A program made the translations under genes and the position numbers. From positions 1-45,801 of the forward strand of contig JAVBOH010000027.1 in the NCBI GenBank assembly GCA_031550725.1: 45,801 nucleotides of DNA. The letters run 5' to 3'. The DNA is from UBA946 sp031550725. GTDB lineage: Bacteria; Bacillota; Clostridia; Oscillospirales; Ruminococcaceae. This document shows positions 7,861 to 16,800 of the stretch, piece after piece. Numbering within the stretch: the first letter of the stretch is position 1; each line of letters opens with the position of its first letter. Under the pieces are notes generated by a model, which worked only from the letters and a program-made list of their open reading frames with translations, was not told where the DNA came from and searched no databases.

Positions 7861-8649
7861 TTAAATTTTCTCCTTTTCAATTTTTCTGTACTCGGTTGGA
7901 GTCATGTTCATTCTTGATTTGAACTGACGCATAAAATGTATGTCACTTTTATATCCACACATTTCAGAAATCTGATTTACAGGTATATCTGTTGTTGAAA
8001 GCATAAATTTTGCATATTCAATACGGCTGTTAATAACCTCATTCATAACGCTAATACCAAAAATTTGTTTATACATATGCTCAAAATGTGATTTGCTCAT
8101 TGTAAGTTCATGAGAAAGTCCTTCAATATTCCATTCATGCTGTGGCATACTGTAAATTTTACTGCGTACTATTGACATTTTATCATAATGAGTTGAAATT
8201 AAAAGCTCATGATTTGTGTGGAGCTTTTCACTAAGTTTTATAAAAAATAATTGCAAATATAATTCAATTGAATCTGTGCGGAACATATTTGATGAGTAAT
8301 TTTCATAACTCATGTTCTTTATAAGCATTGAAAGATTACTCATATCTCCAATATAAGTTATTGTATCAAAAGGAATTTCAAGTGCTTTGAAAATTTTTTC
8401 TTCGTTAGGAGTGTATGTGAAATGAAACCAATCGTTTACAAATTCTGCACCTTTGGAATGATATAATTGCGGAGTATCTTTTTTAAAGAGTATAAATGAA
8501 TTTTTGCTTGCTTCAACATTTTCCCCATTAAGATTAAAAATAGCAGGCGTTTTTAATAGCAGCAACAAGTTATCCCCTGAGCCATTTGGTCGTGACACAA
8601 AAAAGTCTGCATCATGTCTATGGCTGTATCCTATATTAGTTATAATCAT
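7861..8649 (-). CDS. AraC-family regulator of the glycan locus
   Basis: 262 residues. An N-terminal cupin-like sensor domain (about 1-150, with the signature RPNGSGDNLLLLLKT) is followed by a C-terminal AraC DNA-binding domain (IEGLSHELTMSKSHFEHMY, ISEMCGYKSDIHFMRQFK). The ATG at 8649 lies about 10 bases after AAGGGG; the GTG at 8658 is too close to it. It sits between a solute-binding lipoprotein and the GH1 gene in one transcription unit and is the likely binder of the paired operator half-sites at 10274-10378. The paralogue at 26578-27363 shares the same sensor signature, so both probably sense related plant sugars. Confidence 0.88.
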   Translation of the reverse strand: MIITNIGYSHRHDADFFVSRPNGSGDNLLLLLKTPAIFNLNGENVEASKNSFILFKKDTPQLYHSKGAEFVNDWFHFTYTPNEEKIFKALEIPFDTITYIGDMSNLSMLIKNMSYENYSSNMFRTDSIELYLQLFFIKLSEKLHTNHELLISTHYDKMSIVRSKIYSMPQHEWNIEGLSHELTMSKSHFEHMYKQIFGISVMNEVINSRIEYAKFMLSTTDIPVNQISEMCGYKSDIHFMRQFKSRMNMTPTEYRKIEKEKI

Positions 8650-8690
8650 GTAAATCACACCCCTTATAGCTTAGCAATTTTTAATAGCTT

Positions 8691-8728
8691 GCAGAAAACG
8701 GCACAGTGTTATCTGTGCCGTTTTCTGC
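8691..8728. other. Long intra-operon hairpin
   Basis: A perfect 16-bp inverted repeat (8691-8706 with 8713-8728) with a 6-base loop, located between the solute-binding protein gene and the AraC gene. A T-run follows it only on the plus strand (attttttgg), where no gene is read into it. In the direction of the operon the tail is weak (aagctatt). It may therefore be an RNA-stability or processing hairpin, or a leaky terminator, that separates expression of the lipoprotein from that of AraC and GH1. Confidence 0.65.
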
Positions 8729-8774
8729 ATTTTTTGGAGATTTATTTTAGGAAGAATTTTGAAGAAACAGTTAA

Positions 8775-10172
8775 TTAGGATAGTTCTTTAAGTTTTGCAT
8801 TTATCTCATCAATATTTGTCTGTACAGCAGCGTTGACAGATTCTCTTGTCTGATACCAGTCAGTACCATTATAGCTGGAATCCTTTATATTATTATGAAG
8901 CATATTGTATACATCGCTGTTTATTGCTCCATAGAAATCAATAACAGGATGTTTATTAGTTAGATCTGAAATGTAATTATCCATTTTTATCATCTCGTCA
9001 GTCCAATGGTAATCTTCACGAAGTTCCTGCATATTAACTTCTTGAACGCTTTCATCGCTGACTTCAATAAGCTTGCATTTTATATATGCGGCAACAGCTT
9101 CAGGGTTAGGTGCACCTTTACACATTGCATATGCATCAACACCTCCACTTGCAGTTAAATACCAATTGTCAGCATTTTCATCTCTTGGTGTAGGAACAAA
9201 CATTATTTCATCATTAGTTCCGTATACAGAAAGATCAGGTTCTAAAAGCCCCCATCTTCCGATTGGATAAAATAAGGTTTTTCCATCACTTACTCTTTCA
9301 GGAAATACATTCCAATCATATTCAGCATGTGGAAACATAACATCAGCCTTTTTCATCTCTAGGAATAAATCCTGTACCCTTGCAACCTCGTTACTCATAA
9401 CATTGTTTACAACAACACCGTTTTCCATTCCTATTACCGGAACTCCTGTAGTAAGAATCATGGCAAGCTCGTACCACCAGCCATCTATTGCAAATTTATC
9501 ATTTCCTCGGTCTGAAAAATCATAGCACATTTCTTTAAACTTTGTCCATGTCCACTCATTATTATATGCTAATTCTGCTGGATCGTCAAGTCCATTTTCT
9601 TCAATAACACGTTTATTATAAATCATAACAAGACCAGTTGCTGTAGAAATACAAGCAACATAATGTTTTCCGCCAACTGAATGTAGTTCATTGATTTGTT
9701 TTGCACCATCTGTCCAAAGATCAGAATTAAAGTCAATATAATCATCCATTGGCTCAAACATACCTGATATTGTTTTTCCAGGAAAAACATCAAGATCTGC
9801 TGCTGAAAACATATCAGGTGAATTTCCTGCTATAACAAGAGTAGCAAGGTCATCATATTTTGTATCCCATGTTGTTGGTAAGTATTCAATAGTACCACCA
9901 TATTTAGTTTGAAACAACTGTAAACCAACTGGTACGGGTTTACCTTCTGTAGGATTAATATCCCAGAATGATAAAAATTTAAGAGCACCATTTTCTAGAA
10001 CATCAGCATCTATTTCAACCTGTTCAACGACTTTAGCGTGTTCTTCTTTCATAGTTGCTGTTGTAATCGCAGAAGTTGCTGTTGTTTTAATATTTGAGTC
10101 AGCACATCCTGCAAGTGAAAGTATAATAGAAACGGCACTAGTTAATGCAATTGCTTTTTTATGATTTCTCAT
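8775..10172 (-). CDS. Sugar ABC-transporter solute-binding lipoprotein
   Basis: 465 residues. A signal peptide ends in the lipobox LAGC with Cys23, so the mature protein is lipid-anchored on the cell surface. The rest matches family 1 extracellular solute-binding proteins: a YNKRVIEENGLDDPAELAY segment, a WTWTKFKEMC stretch and a late ASGGVDAYAMCKGAPNPEA region. These bind oligosaccharides for ABC importers. GGAG precedes the ATG. It heads the leftward unit containing AraC and GH1 and diverges from the GH51-GH5 operon. No membrane permease or ATPase gene is in the window, so it must use one encoded elsewhere or act as a sensor. Confidence 0.88.
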   Translation of the reverse strand: MRNHKKAIALTSAVSIILSLAGCADSNIKTTATSAITTATMKEEHAKVVEQVEIDADVLENGALKFLSFWDINPTEGKPVPVGLQLFQTKYGGTIEYLPTTWDTKYDDLATLVIAGNSPDMFSAADLDVFPGKTISGMFEPMDDYIDFNSDLWTDGAKQINELHSVGGKHYVACISTATGLVMIYNKRVIEENGLDDPAELAYNNEWTWTKFKEMCYDFSDRGNDKFAIDGWWYELAMILTTGVPVIGMENGVVVNNVMSNEVARVQDLFLEMKKADVMFPHAEYDWNVFPERVSDGKTLFYPIGRWGLLEPDLSVYGTNDEIMFVPTPRDENADNWYLTASGGVDAYAMCKGAPNPEAVAAYIKCKLIEVSDESVQEVNMQELREDYHWTDEMIKMDNYISDLTNKHPVIDFYGAINSDVYNMLHNNIKDSSYNGTDWYQTRESVNAAVQTNIDEINAKLKELS

Positions 10173-10244
10173 TTAACATTCTCCATTCATAATTATATTG
10201 GTAACAATCTTTCTAGCCCTGCAGGAGCTTTACTTCATGCTTTA

Positions 10245-10273
10245 ATTATATAATGCAAAAAATATATTTTCAA
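10245..10273 (-). promoter_or_regulatory. Promoter of the lipoprotein-AraC-GH1 unit
   Basis: Reading leftward, TTGAAA (10273-10268), a 17-base spacer and TATAAT (10250-10245). The -35 box directly abuts the AraC-type half-site beginning at 10274. Confidence 0.75.
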
Positions 10274-10308
10274 TAACATATTCTGCATTTTCACTAACAT
10301 ATCGTGCA
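10274..10308. promoter_or_regulatory. AraC-type operator, left pair of half-sites
   Basis: TAACATATTCTGCA (10274-10287) and TAACATATCGTGCA (10295-10308) are direct repeats whose starts are exactly 21 bp apart, two helical turns, as in classical AraC I1-I2 sites. The proximal half-site touches the -35 box of the leftward promoter. Confidence 0.75.
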
Positions 10309-10343
10309 ATGATAGAAGTTTGACTTTTGCAGCAAATATTAAT

Positions 10344-10378
10344 TGCAGGATATGTTAGTTTTTTTGCATGATATTATA
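10344..10378. promoter_or_regulatory. AraC-type operator, right pair of half-sites (inverted)
   Basis: TGCAGGATATGTTA (10344-10357) is the reverse complement of the left consensus. A weaker copy, TGCATGATATTATA (10365-10378, 11 of 14 matching), starts exactly 21 bp later and abuts the -35 box at 10379. The layout mirrors the left pair relative to its own promoter. Confidence 0.7.
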
Positions 10379-10406
10379 TTGAAAATAAATAATATATCTA
10401 TATAAT
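10379..10406 (+). promoter_or_regulatory. Promoter of the GH51-GH5 operon
   Basis: TTGAAA (10379-10384), a 16-base spacer and TATAAT (10401-10406), placed about 37 bases before the GH51 start codon and directly beside the right AraC half-site pair. Confidence 0.75.
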
Positions 10407-10442
10407 TAAAAGTACCTAACATTGAAAGGAAGTTGTAAAGAT

Positions 10443-11924
10443 ATGAAATCCATATTATCACTTAATATCAATAATACGAAGTCTGAAATTGACAGACGTA
10501 TTTTGGGTTCATTTATTGAACATCTAGGCAGAGCAGTTTATGGAGGAATTTATGAACCAACACATAGTACTGCTGATAAAAACGGTTTTAGAGGAGATGT
10601 GCTTGAGCTTGTAAAGGAGCTTGATGTTCCTATAATAAGATACCCTGGTGGGAATTTCGTGTCAGGGTATAACTGGGAAGATGGAACAGGTGACAAATCG
10701 AAAAGACCACATAAAATGGAGCTTGCATGGAAGTCAATTGAAACCAATGAAGTTGGAATTGATGAATTTAGCGAGTGGATAAAGCTTGCTGGTTCTGATA
10801 TTATGATGGCTGTAAACCTAGGAACTAGAGGTGCTGAGGAAGCAAGACAGCTTGCTGAATATTGTAATAGTGATACATCAACTTATTATGCTGATATGCG
10901 TAAAAATAATGGTTTTGATAAGCCATTTGGAATTAAGTTATGGTGTCTTGGAAATGAAATGGATGGACCATGGCAGATTTGTGCTCAAACACCTCAAGAA
11001 TATGCACGAAAAGCTTGTGAAACTGCAAAGCTTATGAAATGGGTTGACGACAGCATTCAACTTGTTGCTTGTGGTAGTTCAAATAAGTATATGTCCACAT
11101 TTGGAGAATGGGAAGAAACTGTTCTTCGTGAATGTTATGACCATATTGATTATATTTCACTGCATAATTATTATGGAAATCCTAATAATGATACACCATC
11201 ATATTTGGCGTGTTCAATTGAAATGGATGAATTTATTAAGCAGGTTGCAGCAATATGTGACAAAATAAAAGCAGAAAAAAATAGTAGTAAGCAAATTAAC
11301 CTTTCCTTTGATGAATGGAATGTATGGTTTCATTCATCGGAACAGGATAAAAATGTACCTTCATGGCAGATAGCACCTCCTTTACTTGAAGATATTTATA
11401 ATTTGGAGGATGCGTTAGTAGTTGGATGCTTGCTTATTACACTTATTAAAAATGCTGACAGAGTAAAAATTGCGTGCCTTGCTCAGCTTGTAAATGTAAT
11501 TGCACCAATCATGACAGAAAACGATGGTCGTGTTTGGAAACAAACTATATTTTATCCTTATCTTCATGCACTTAGATATGCAAAGGGAACAGTGCTTAAT
11601 ATTGACTTAATTTGCGATACATATAATACAGAAAATCATACAGATGTTCCATATGTTGAAGTGGCAGCAGTATATAATAGTAACATAAATGAGGTTACTG
11701 TATTTGCTGTAAACCGTTCGCTTGATGATACAAATTCGCTATCATATAATTTTAGTGAATATGGTGATGCCAAATTACTCGAACATATCGTTTTAACAGG
11801 CAATGATATTAAGGATGTCAATACTGCTGATTGTGAAAAAATTCATCCTGAAATTATTAAAGATGAAGATAATATCTCACTTCTACCACCACATTCTTGG
11901 AATGTTATTAGGCTTAAAATTTAG
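10443..11924 (+). CDS. GH51 alpha-L-arabinofuranosidase
   Basis: 493 residues without a signal peptide, so cytoplasmic. It is a standard GH51 enzyme: GSFIEHLGRAVYGGIYEP near the start, acid/base E172 in GNEMDGPWQ, nucleophile E291 in FDEWNVW, and a C-terminal beta domain. It removes terminal arabinofuranose from imported oligosaccharides of arabinoxylan, arabinan or arabinosylated xyloglucan. The ATG at 10443 is preceded by AGGAAG about 11 bases away; the TTG at 10422 lacks a site. It is followed 10 bases later by the GH5 gene, so one operon makes an intracellular debranching enzyme and a surface endo-glycanase. Confidence 0.93.
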   Translation: MKSILSLNINNTKSEIDRRILGSFIEHLGRAVYGGIYEPTHSTADKNGFRGDVLELVKELDVPIIRYPGGNFVSGYNWEDGTGDKSKRPHKMELAWKSIETNEVGIDEFSEWIKLAGSDIMMAVNLGTRGAEEARQLAEYCNSDTSTYYADMRKNNGFDKPFGIKLWCLGNEMDGPWQICAQTPQEYARKACETAKLMKWVDDSIQLVACGSSNKYMSTFGEWEETVLRECYDHIDYISLHNYYGNPNNDTPSYLACSIEMDEFIKQVAAICDKIKAEKNSSKQINLSFDEWNVWFHSSEQDKNVPSWQIAPPLLEDIYNLEDALVVGCLLITLIKNADRVKIACLAQLVNVIAPIMTENDGRVWKQTIFYPYLHALRYAKGTVLNIDLICDTYNTENHTDVPYVEVAAVYNSNINEVTVFAVNRSLDDTNSLSYNFSEYGDAKLLEHIVLTGNDIKDVNTADCEKIHPEIIKDEDNISLLPPHSWNVIRLKI

Positions 11925-11934
11925 GAGGTTTAAT

Positions 11935-13119
11935 ATGAAGAAAATAATTTCATGTTTTTGTGTAATTGCTGTTGCTGTAAGCATTTTAACAAGCTGTGCT
12001 GCAGATATGAATAGCGACATTTCAAGCGAAATTACACTTACTATCAACAGAGGGGAAATGAGGGGTATCTCTGCAAATTCACTTGCAAATCAATTAAGGG
12101 TTGGATGGAATTTAGGCAACAGCATGGATGCTATAAGCAGTAAAACTACTTCAAGTGAAACTTCATGGGGGAACCCTATTGTTACATCTGAAATGGTGGA
12201 TACAGTTGCAGCACAAGGCTTTAACACAATACGTATACCTTGCTCATGGGGAAATCATGTCATTGATGATATCTATACAATTGATCCTGAGTGGATTAAT
12301 CGTGTTAAAGAAGTTTGTGATTATGCAGTTCAAAATGATATGTATATCATACTTAATATGCATCATGAAGATGACTGGCTAATTCCAGATAGCGAGCATA
12401 TTGATAAAGTTATAGAACAATTTATCGCAATGTGGATACAAATAGCCGAAAGCTTTAATGAATATGGTGACCATCTTATTCTTGAGGGGATGAATGAGCC
12501 TAGAGTTAAAGGTGGTACAAATGAATGGAATGGTGGAACTGCTGAGGGCAGAGATTGCATCAACAAACTTAATCAACATTTTGTTGATACTGTAAGGTCA
12601 ACTGGTGGCAATAATGAAAAACGACTACTCCTAATAACTACTTTTGCTGCACAGGTTTGTGATAATGGTTTTGAGGGCTTTGTTTTTCCTAATGATGATA
12701 ATATAGGGGTGTCACTTCATGCGTATACTCCATATAGATTTACATATGACAGCAAAGGTGAGAGCTGGAATGCAAAATATTTTGATGATAGTATTGTAAA
12801 TGATATTAATGGAGTTTTTGATAAAATTGAAGAATTTCGTAAAGATAGAGATATTCCTGTTATAATTACTGAATGTGGAAGTGTTGTAAAAGAGCTCGAC
12901 AATGGCACGAAAAATACCGATGAAGTGTGTAAGTGGGCAGAGGCATATCTAACAATTGCAAAATCGCATAATATACCATGTGTTTTTTGGGATAATGGGT
13001 ATTATTATAGTGGGAGTGAGCTTTTTGGTTTGCTTAATCGAAATGTTTATGAATGGTATTCAAAAGATATAGTTGATACGATAACTAAGGTTTATGAAGA
13101 TAAAATTACCTCAGAATAA
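11935..13119 (+). CDS. Surface GH5 endo-beta-glucanase/xyloglucanase lipoprotein
   Basis: 394 residues. A lipoprotein signal ends at ILTSC with Cys21. The GH5 catalytic domain fills residues 50-390: RVGWNLGNSMDA, NTIRIPCSW, NMHHED, acid/base E188 in GMNEPR, SLHAY, and nucleophile E313 in ITECG. The overall pattern fits GH5 subfamily 4, whose members cut xyloglucan, mixed-linkage glucan or cellulose. No carbohydrate-binding module or dockerin is present. The ATG at 11935 has GGAGG upstream; a longer open frame from 11803 only runs through the end of GH51. Co-transcription with GH51 suggests an arabinosylated beta-glucan such as xyloglucan. Confidence 0.92.
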   Translation: MKKIISCFCVIAVAVSILTSCAADMNSDISSEITLTINRGEMRGISANSLANQLRVGWNLGNSMDAISSKTTSSETSWGNPIVTSEMVDTVAAQGFNTIRIPCSWGNHVIDDIYTIDPEWINRVKEVCDYAVQNDMYIILNMHHEDDWLIPDSEHIDKVIEQFIAMWIQIAESFNEYGDHLILEGMNEPRVKGGTNEWNGGTAEGRDCINKLNQHFVDTVRSTGGNNEKRLLLITTFAAQVCDNGFEGFVFPNDDNIGVSLHAYTPYRFTYDSKGESWNAKYFDDSIVNDINGVFDKIEEFRKDRDIPVIITECGSVVKELDNGTKNTDEVCKWAEAYLTIAKSHNIPCVFWDNGYYYSGSELFGLLNRNVYEWYSKDIVDTITKVYEDKITSE

Positions 13120-13128
13120 GAATAAAAC

Positions 13129-13167
13129 AAAAATAACATCGTGGTTTTAAATCATGATGTTATTTTT
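13129..13167. terminator. Terminator of the GH51-GH5 operon
   Basis: A 15-bp stem (13129-13143 with 13153-13167, one G-U pair) bounded by A5 and T5 runs. It belongs to a look-alike set with the hairpins at 23313 and 34261, which share the arms aaaataacRtc/gaYgttattt. Confidence 0.8.
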
Positions 13168-13184
13168 ATCTGCATATTAGTGGT

Positions 13185-13370
13185 CTATATGCCCAGCCCT
13201 ATAACACATTCAACAAAATCCTCCATGGATGGTCTGTTTTCAGTAGTAAACCACAGATTGAAAACTCCAAGCATTGCAGACAGGTTATATTCAATCAAAA
13301 CATCAAGCGAGAAATCATCTTTCATTTCTTTTGACATCAAGTCTTGCTTTAAAATTGGTTTGATGGATTT
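13185..13370 (-). pseudogene. TetR-family regulator, C-terminal fragment
   Basis: This stretch is open from about 13370 to the TAG at 13185. It reads KPILKQDLMSKEMKDDFSLD and then LSAMLGVFNLWFTTENRPSM, the ligand-domain end of a TetR-family regulator. The DNA-binding domain and start codon are absent, and a stop codon lies directly upstream. It is a remnant, the first of three in this 0.7-kb gene-free stretch. Confidence 0.55.
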
Positions 13371-13381
13371 TTAATTTTTGC

Positions 13382-13441
13382 AAGAAAATTGGAAAGCAGG
13401 CTGGGGATAGTGTTAGGGTTACTATTAAAGAAAGAGAATAA
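13382..13441 (+). pseudogene. 3' end fragment of a DUF1801/DUF1905 gene
   Basis: Twenty codons read KKIGKQAGDSVRVTIKERE and stop. They match the last residues of the intact protein at 32345-33040 except for A in place of V, with about seven base differences in 60. It is a decayed copy of a gene end. Confidence 0.75.
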
Positions 13442-13446
13442 AAACT

Positions 13447-13629
13447 TTAACCTCTTGCCGATGGTCGAATTTCTTTTTCATACCAGCAATATTTTGGTTT
13501 ATTAATACGTCCAAATCCTGCCTCATCTTCAAACATTAAACGAACGATTATGCACTTTAAATCACGGAATTCGCTTGTAACTATCAACGTAGGTTGAAAT
13601 GCATGACTCCAATTGAATACCACAATAAT
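13447..13629 (-). pseudogene. IS630-type transposase fragment
   Basis: An open stretch ending at the TAA at 13447 contains CIIVRLMFEDEAGFGRINKP followed by KYCWYEKEIRPS. This is the first-aspartate region of the IS630/DDE_3 transposase fold (FxDEAxFGRI). The N-terminal helix-turn-helix and the later catalytic residues are missing, and no terminal repeats were found. It marks an old insertion or rearrangement site. Confidence 0.6.
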
Positions 13630-13641
13630 TTAGCAGCGTAA

Positions 13642-13675
13642 AATTGTCCCCCTGCTGCGCAGCAGGGGGACAATT
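13642..13675. repeat. Perfect 34-bp GC-rich palindrome
   Basis: Positions 13642-13658 are the exact reverse complement of 13659-13675. The arms contain gtccccctgctgc. It is much more GC-rich than its surroundings. A cruciform or the relic of a terminator or mobile-element end is possible. Confidence 0.8.
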
Positions 13676-13726
13676 CACTAAATGTCCTTTTGTTTTTTAC
13701 TCTGTCTACTTGATTGTGGGTATATT

Positions 13727-13754
13727 AAAACCTTGACGTTTTCACGTTTATATA
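13727..13754. repeat. 28-bp direct repeat, left copy
   Basis: Identical to 23327-23354. In the right copy the segment includes half of a terminator hairpin; here the other arm is missing, so this is a partial copy. The two copies bracket the sensory module 13817-22887. Confidence 0.7.
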
Positions 13755-13810
13755 ATGTGTACTGAACAAATGTAAAAACTTAGTTTTTGAATTGTTCAGT
13801 ATACATTATA
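13751..13810. terminator. Terminator hairpin of the kinase operon
   Basis: A 19-bp inverted repeat (13751-13769 with 13792-13810, one mismatch or wobble) encloses a second small aaaaac/gttttt stem. It lies seven bases after the stop of the gene at 13817. It lacks a classic U-tract, so it may stabilise the 3' end. Confidence 0.6.
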
Positions 13811-13816
13811 TAGAAT

Positions 13817-16800
13817 TTATGACATTAAAATTTCATCAATCCATAATTTTGTCTTTAAAACAGCATCATCAAAATCACTGTGTAGATAAAGAATATCACG
13901 AATGTCGGTAATTTTATTTGCAGTAGTTTTGTTCCATTGCTTTGTTTGGAGCAAATCTAAAGCATTTAAAGCAGTGGTATCATCATAATCCTCACAAGAT
14001 TTATTAATTATTATGAGCTGTTCCTTTAAAAATGTTATATCTTCAATTATATCATTTTGGTTGGAATTTTCGCTATTATCGCAAGATGAAGCAGTCTCAG
14101 TAATTTCTTCAAGAGTGGTTATGAAACAAGAAATATTTTCTAAAATGAATTTCTTATCATTGTTATGACCAGCTTTTTCAAGTTCAAGAGCCATTTTGGA
14201 TTTTTCATTTTCATTAATATTGGCAAGAGCTGATTTCATAGCATGAACTGTTGTAGTCAAAAGTTTAATATCCTTAGTATCCTTGAATTGATGCAAAACT
14301 TCCAATGCCTTTATAGCATCACGCTTGAACACTTCAAGTAATTCGGGTGTGGGAGTATTAATAACTTTGTTTTCAACAATTGAAATCGCTTCCTTCTTCG
14401 CTTCCTCAGGGTGTCTGTCACGAACGAATTTATTAAGAATAGCATTAAGTCTACGGACATTAATTGGTTTTGAGATAAAATCATCAAATCCATTCTGTCT
14501 GAACAAGGCATCATTTCCAACTAAAGCGTTAGCAGTAAGTGCAACAATTGGTCCTTTGTATCCATATTCGCGTAGAAGTTTTGTTGTTTCTATACCATCT
14601 AACTCAGGCATCATATGATCCATAAAGATAATATCATATTCATTACCACTCTTGATTTTACTTATGACGGAAAAACCATTATCCTCAGTTTCAATTTGTA
14701 ATTTGTAATTTGCCATTAGTCCCTTTGCAACATACAGATTTGTTTCCACATCATCAACGATTAGTACCTTTCCATATGTCATAGGCTCACGTTTGAAATT
14801 AAGATCATCAATTACCTTATCATTAGAATATAAGAAATTACATAGATTTTTAGAAAGTTCCTTGCCTATAACATCACATGCGATACGCTTTTGCATAACT
14901 TTTACAGTAACCGTACTACCTTTACCATACACACTTTGTACATTGATTTCACCGTTCATCATTTCTACAAGCTGCTTTGTAATAGTTAAACCAAGGCCTG
15001 AACCCTCGGTAGTACGGTTAGCATCTGAATTAAAACGCATATATTCTGAAAATAGTTTATCTTTATCCTCGGGTTTCATACCTTGTCCACTATCTTCAAC
15101 AATAAATTTGAATTGTATGTTATCGCCTGATACAGCATGGGAAACATTAAGTATTACATAACCTGTGTCGGTGTATTTAATTGCATTTGACAGTATATTA
15201 TTTAAAATTTGTTTTATACGCAGTTCATCACCAAACATTTTTAATGGAATGTTTTCATCAACATTAAGCGTGAATTTAATTGGTTTTGAGCCGATACGCA
15301 CTATATTTAACTGAACTGCATCATTGATAAGACTAGGTACATCATACTCAATTGGATTAATCTCCAGTTTACCTGTTTCTATTTTAGATAAGTCGAGTAT
15401 ATCATTAATTATACCTAAAAGTCCATGTCCTGAATTTTGAATTTTCTTTATTGCATCAACAGTTGTTGTATCCAGTTCATCACGCATAAGTTGAATTTCA
15501 CTTATGCCAAGAATAGCATTCATTGGTGTACGTATTTCGTGTGACATTGTTGCAAGAAAGCGTGATTTTGATTCATTAGCGGCGTTAGCAACCTTAACCT
15601 GAAGGGCTAGTTCAGATGTACGCTCCTCAACGATTTCTTCAAGAAGTGAATTTTGATTTATGGTAAGCATTTTTGTACGAGTAACATCGTCATTAAGTGC
15701 GAATGACATACTAATAACAAATGAAAACATCATGATCAAAATATTCTGTGATATAGCAATACCATACAATGACATAATTACACCTATTATCATTGCAATA
15801 GCTGAAATAGTAAATCCTATAAGCATATTACCACAAAGAGTGTTATTAATAACATACAGCACAGACTTTATAAGTTTAAGTTCAATATGTTGTTCCCTAT
15901 GCAGTTTTATTTGTGTAACAACATAACTGTACATAAAGTATGAGGCATAAATTATTGTAGATATAACAACAAACATCCCGACTTTTAACATATCGCCAGA
16001 AAATACTAAACCACCAAACATATAAGTCATTGAAATAGCAACTACTACAAAAATAATTCCCTTATCCATAACAGTGATTTTTCCTTTTGTGATATTTTTT
16101 ACAAAGAGAATTACCGTAATTCCCATTGATGTAAAAATCATATACTCAATAATCTTGATAGGAAATGTATTATGAACTAAAAGTCCTATTACTTGAGATT
16201 TTGATGTTGTATAAATAGCTAACCATAATGTTACAAGAGAAAAGTACATATGGTATTTATCCTGCGGATTTCTCAGATAAATTAATATGTTATAAAATAT
16301 AACAAAGACATATATCCCAATACACATAAACAGGACAAAACCATTGTTTGCTTTTTGTATAATCTGATAGTCATCTATATAAAAGCCTTTATCAGAAAGA
16401 CCTAGGTCATGATAATCCGGTGTTGAAATAAATCTGAAAACCAATAAATTATCATTTTCTTTTAAGTATGAGCTTTCAAAAGGAACTGATAGATAAGTGC
16501 GTGTATGATGGGCAATAATTTCACCGTTTTCATCAATGTCCATCTCACGTTTTAAAAGATTGCCATTCAGATAAGCTTCCCAGTTATCTCCAATTCGTGG
16601 TAAAAACAAGGCAGGCATAATTGAATTACGTCGCATATAAGTGAGCACAGTGTTTTCAGTATTGAATTTAATAACATATGTAAATTCCTTAGGTTTTGCA
16701 TCTATTAATGAAAATACTGGTTGTTCATACTGCTTTAAAAAACCAGCGTTATATGCAGAATATGTAGATTCATCAATAACAAACCAGCTTTCATCATTTA

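Noticed and set aside
11803..11934. N-terminal extension of the GH5 protein
   Set aside because: The extra 44 codons overlap the GH51 end; the lipoprotein signal and GGAGG place the start at 11935.
13642..13675. Palindrome as the terminal repeat of the IS630-type remnant
   Set aside because: It is a single self-complementary site with no matching partner on the other side of the fragment, and no TA target duplication could be identified.
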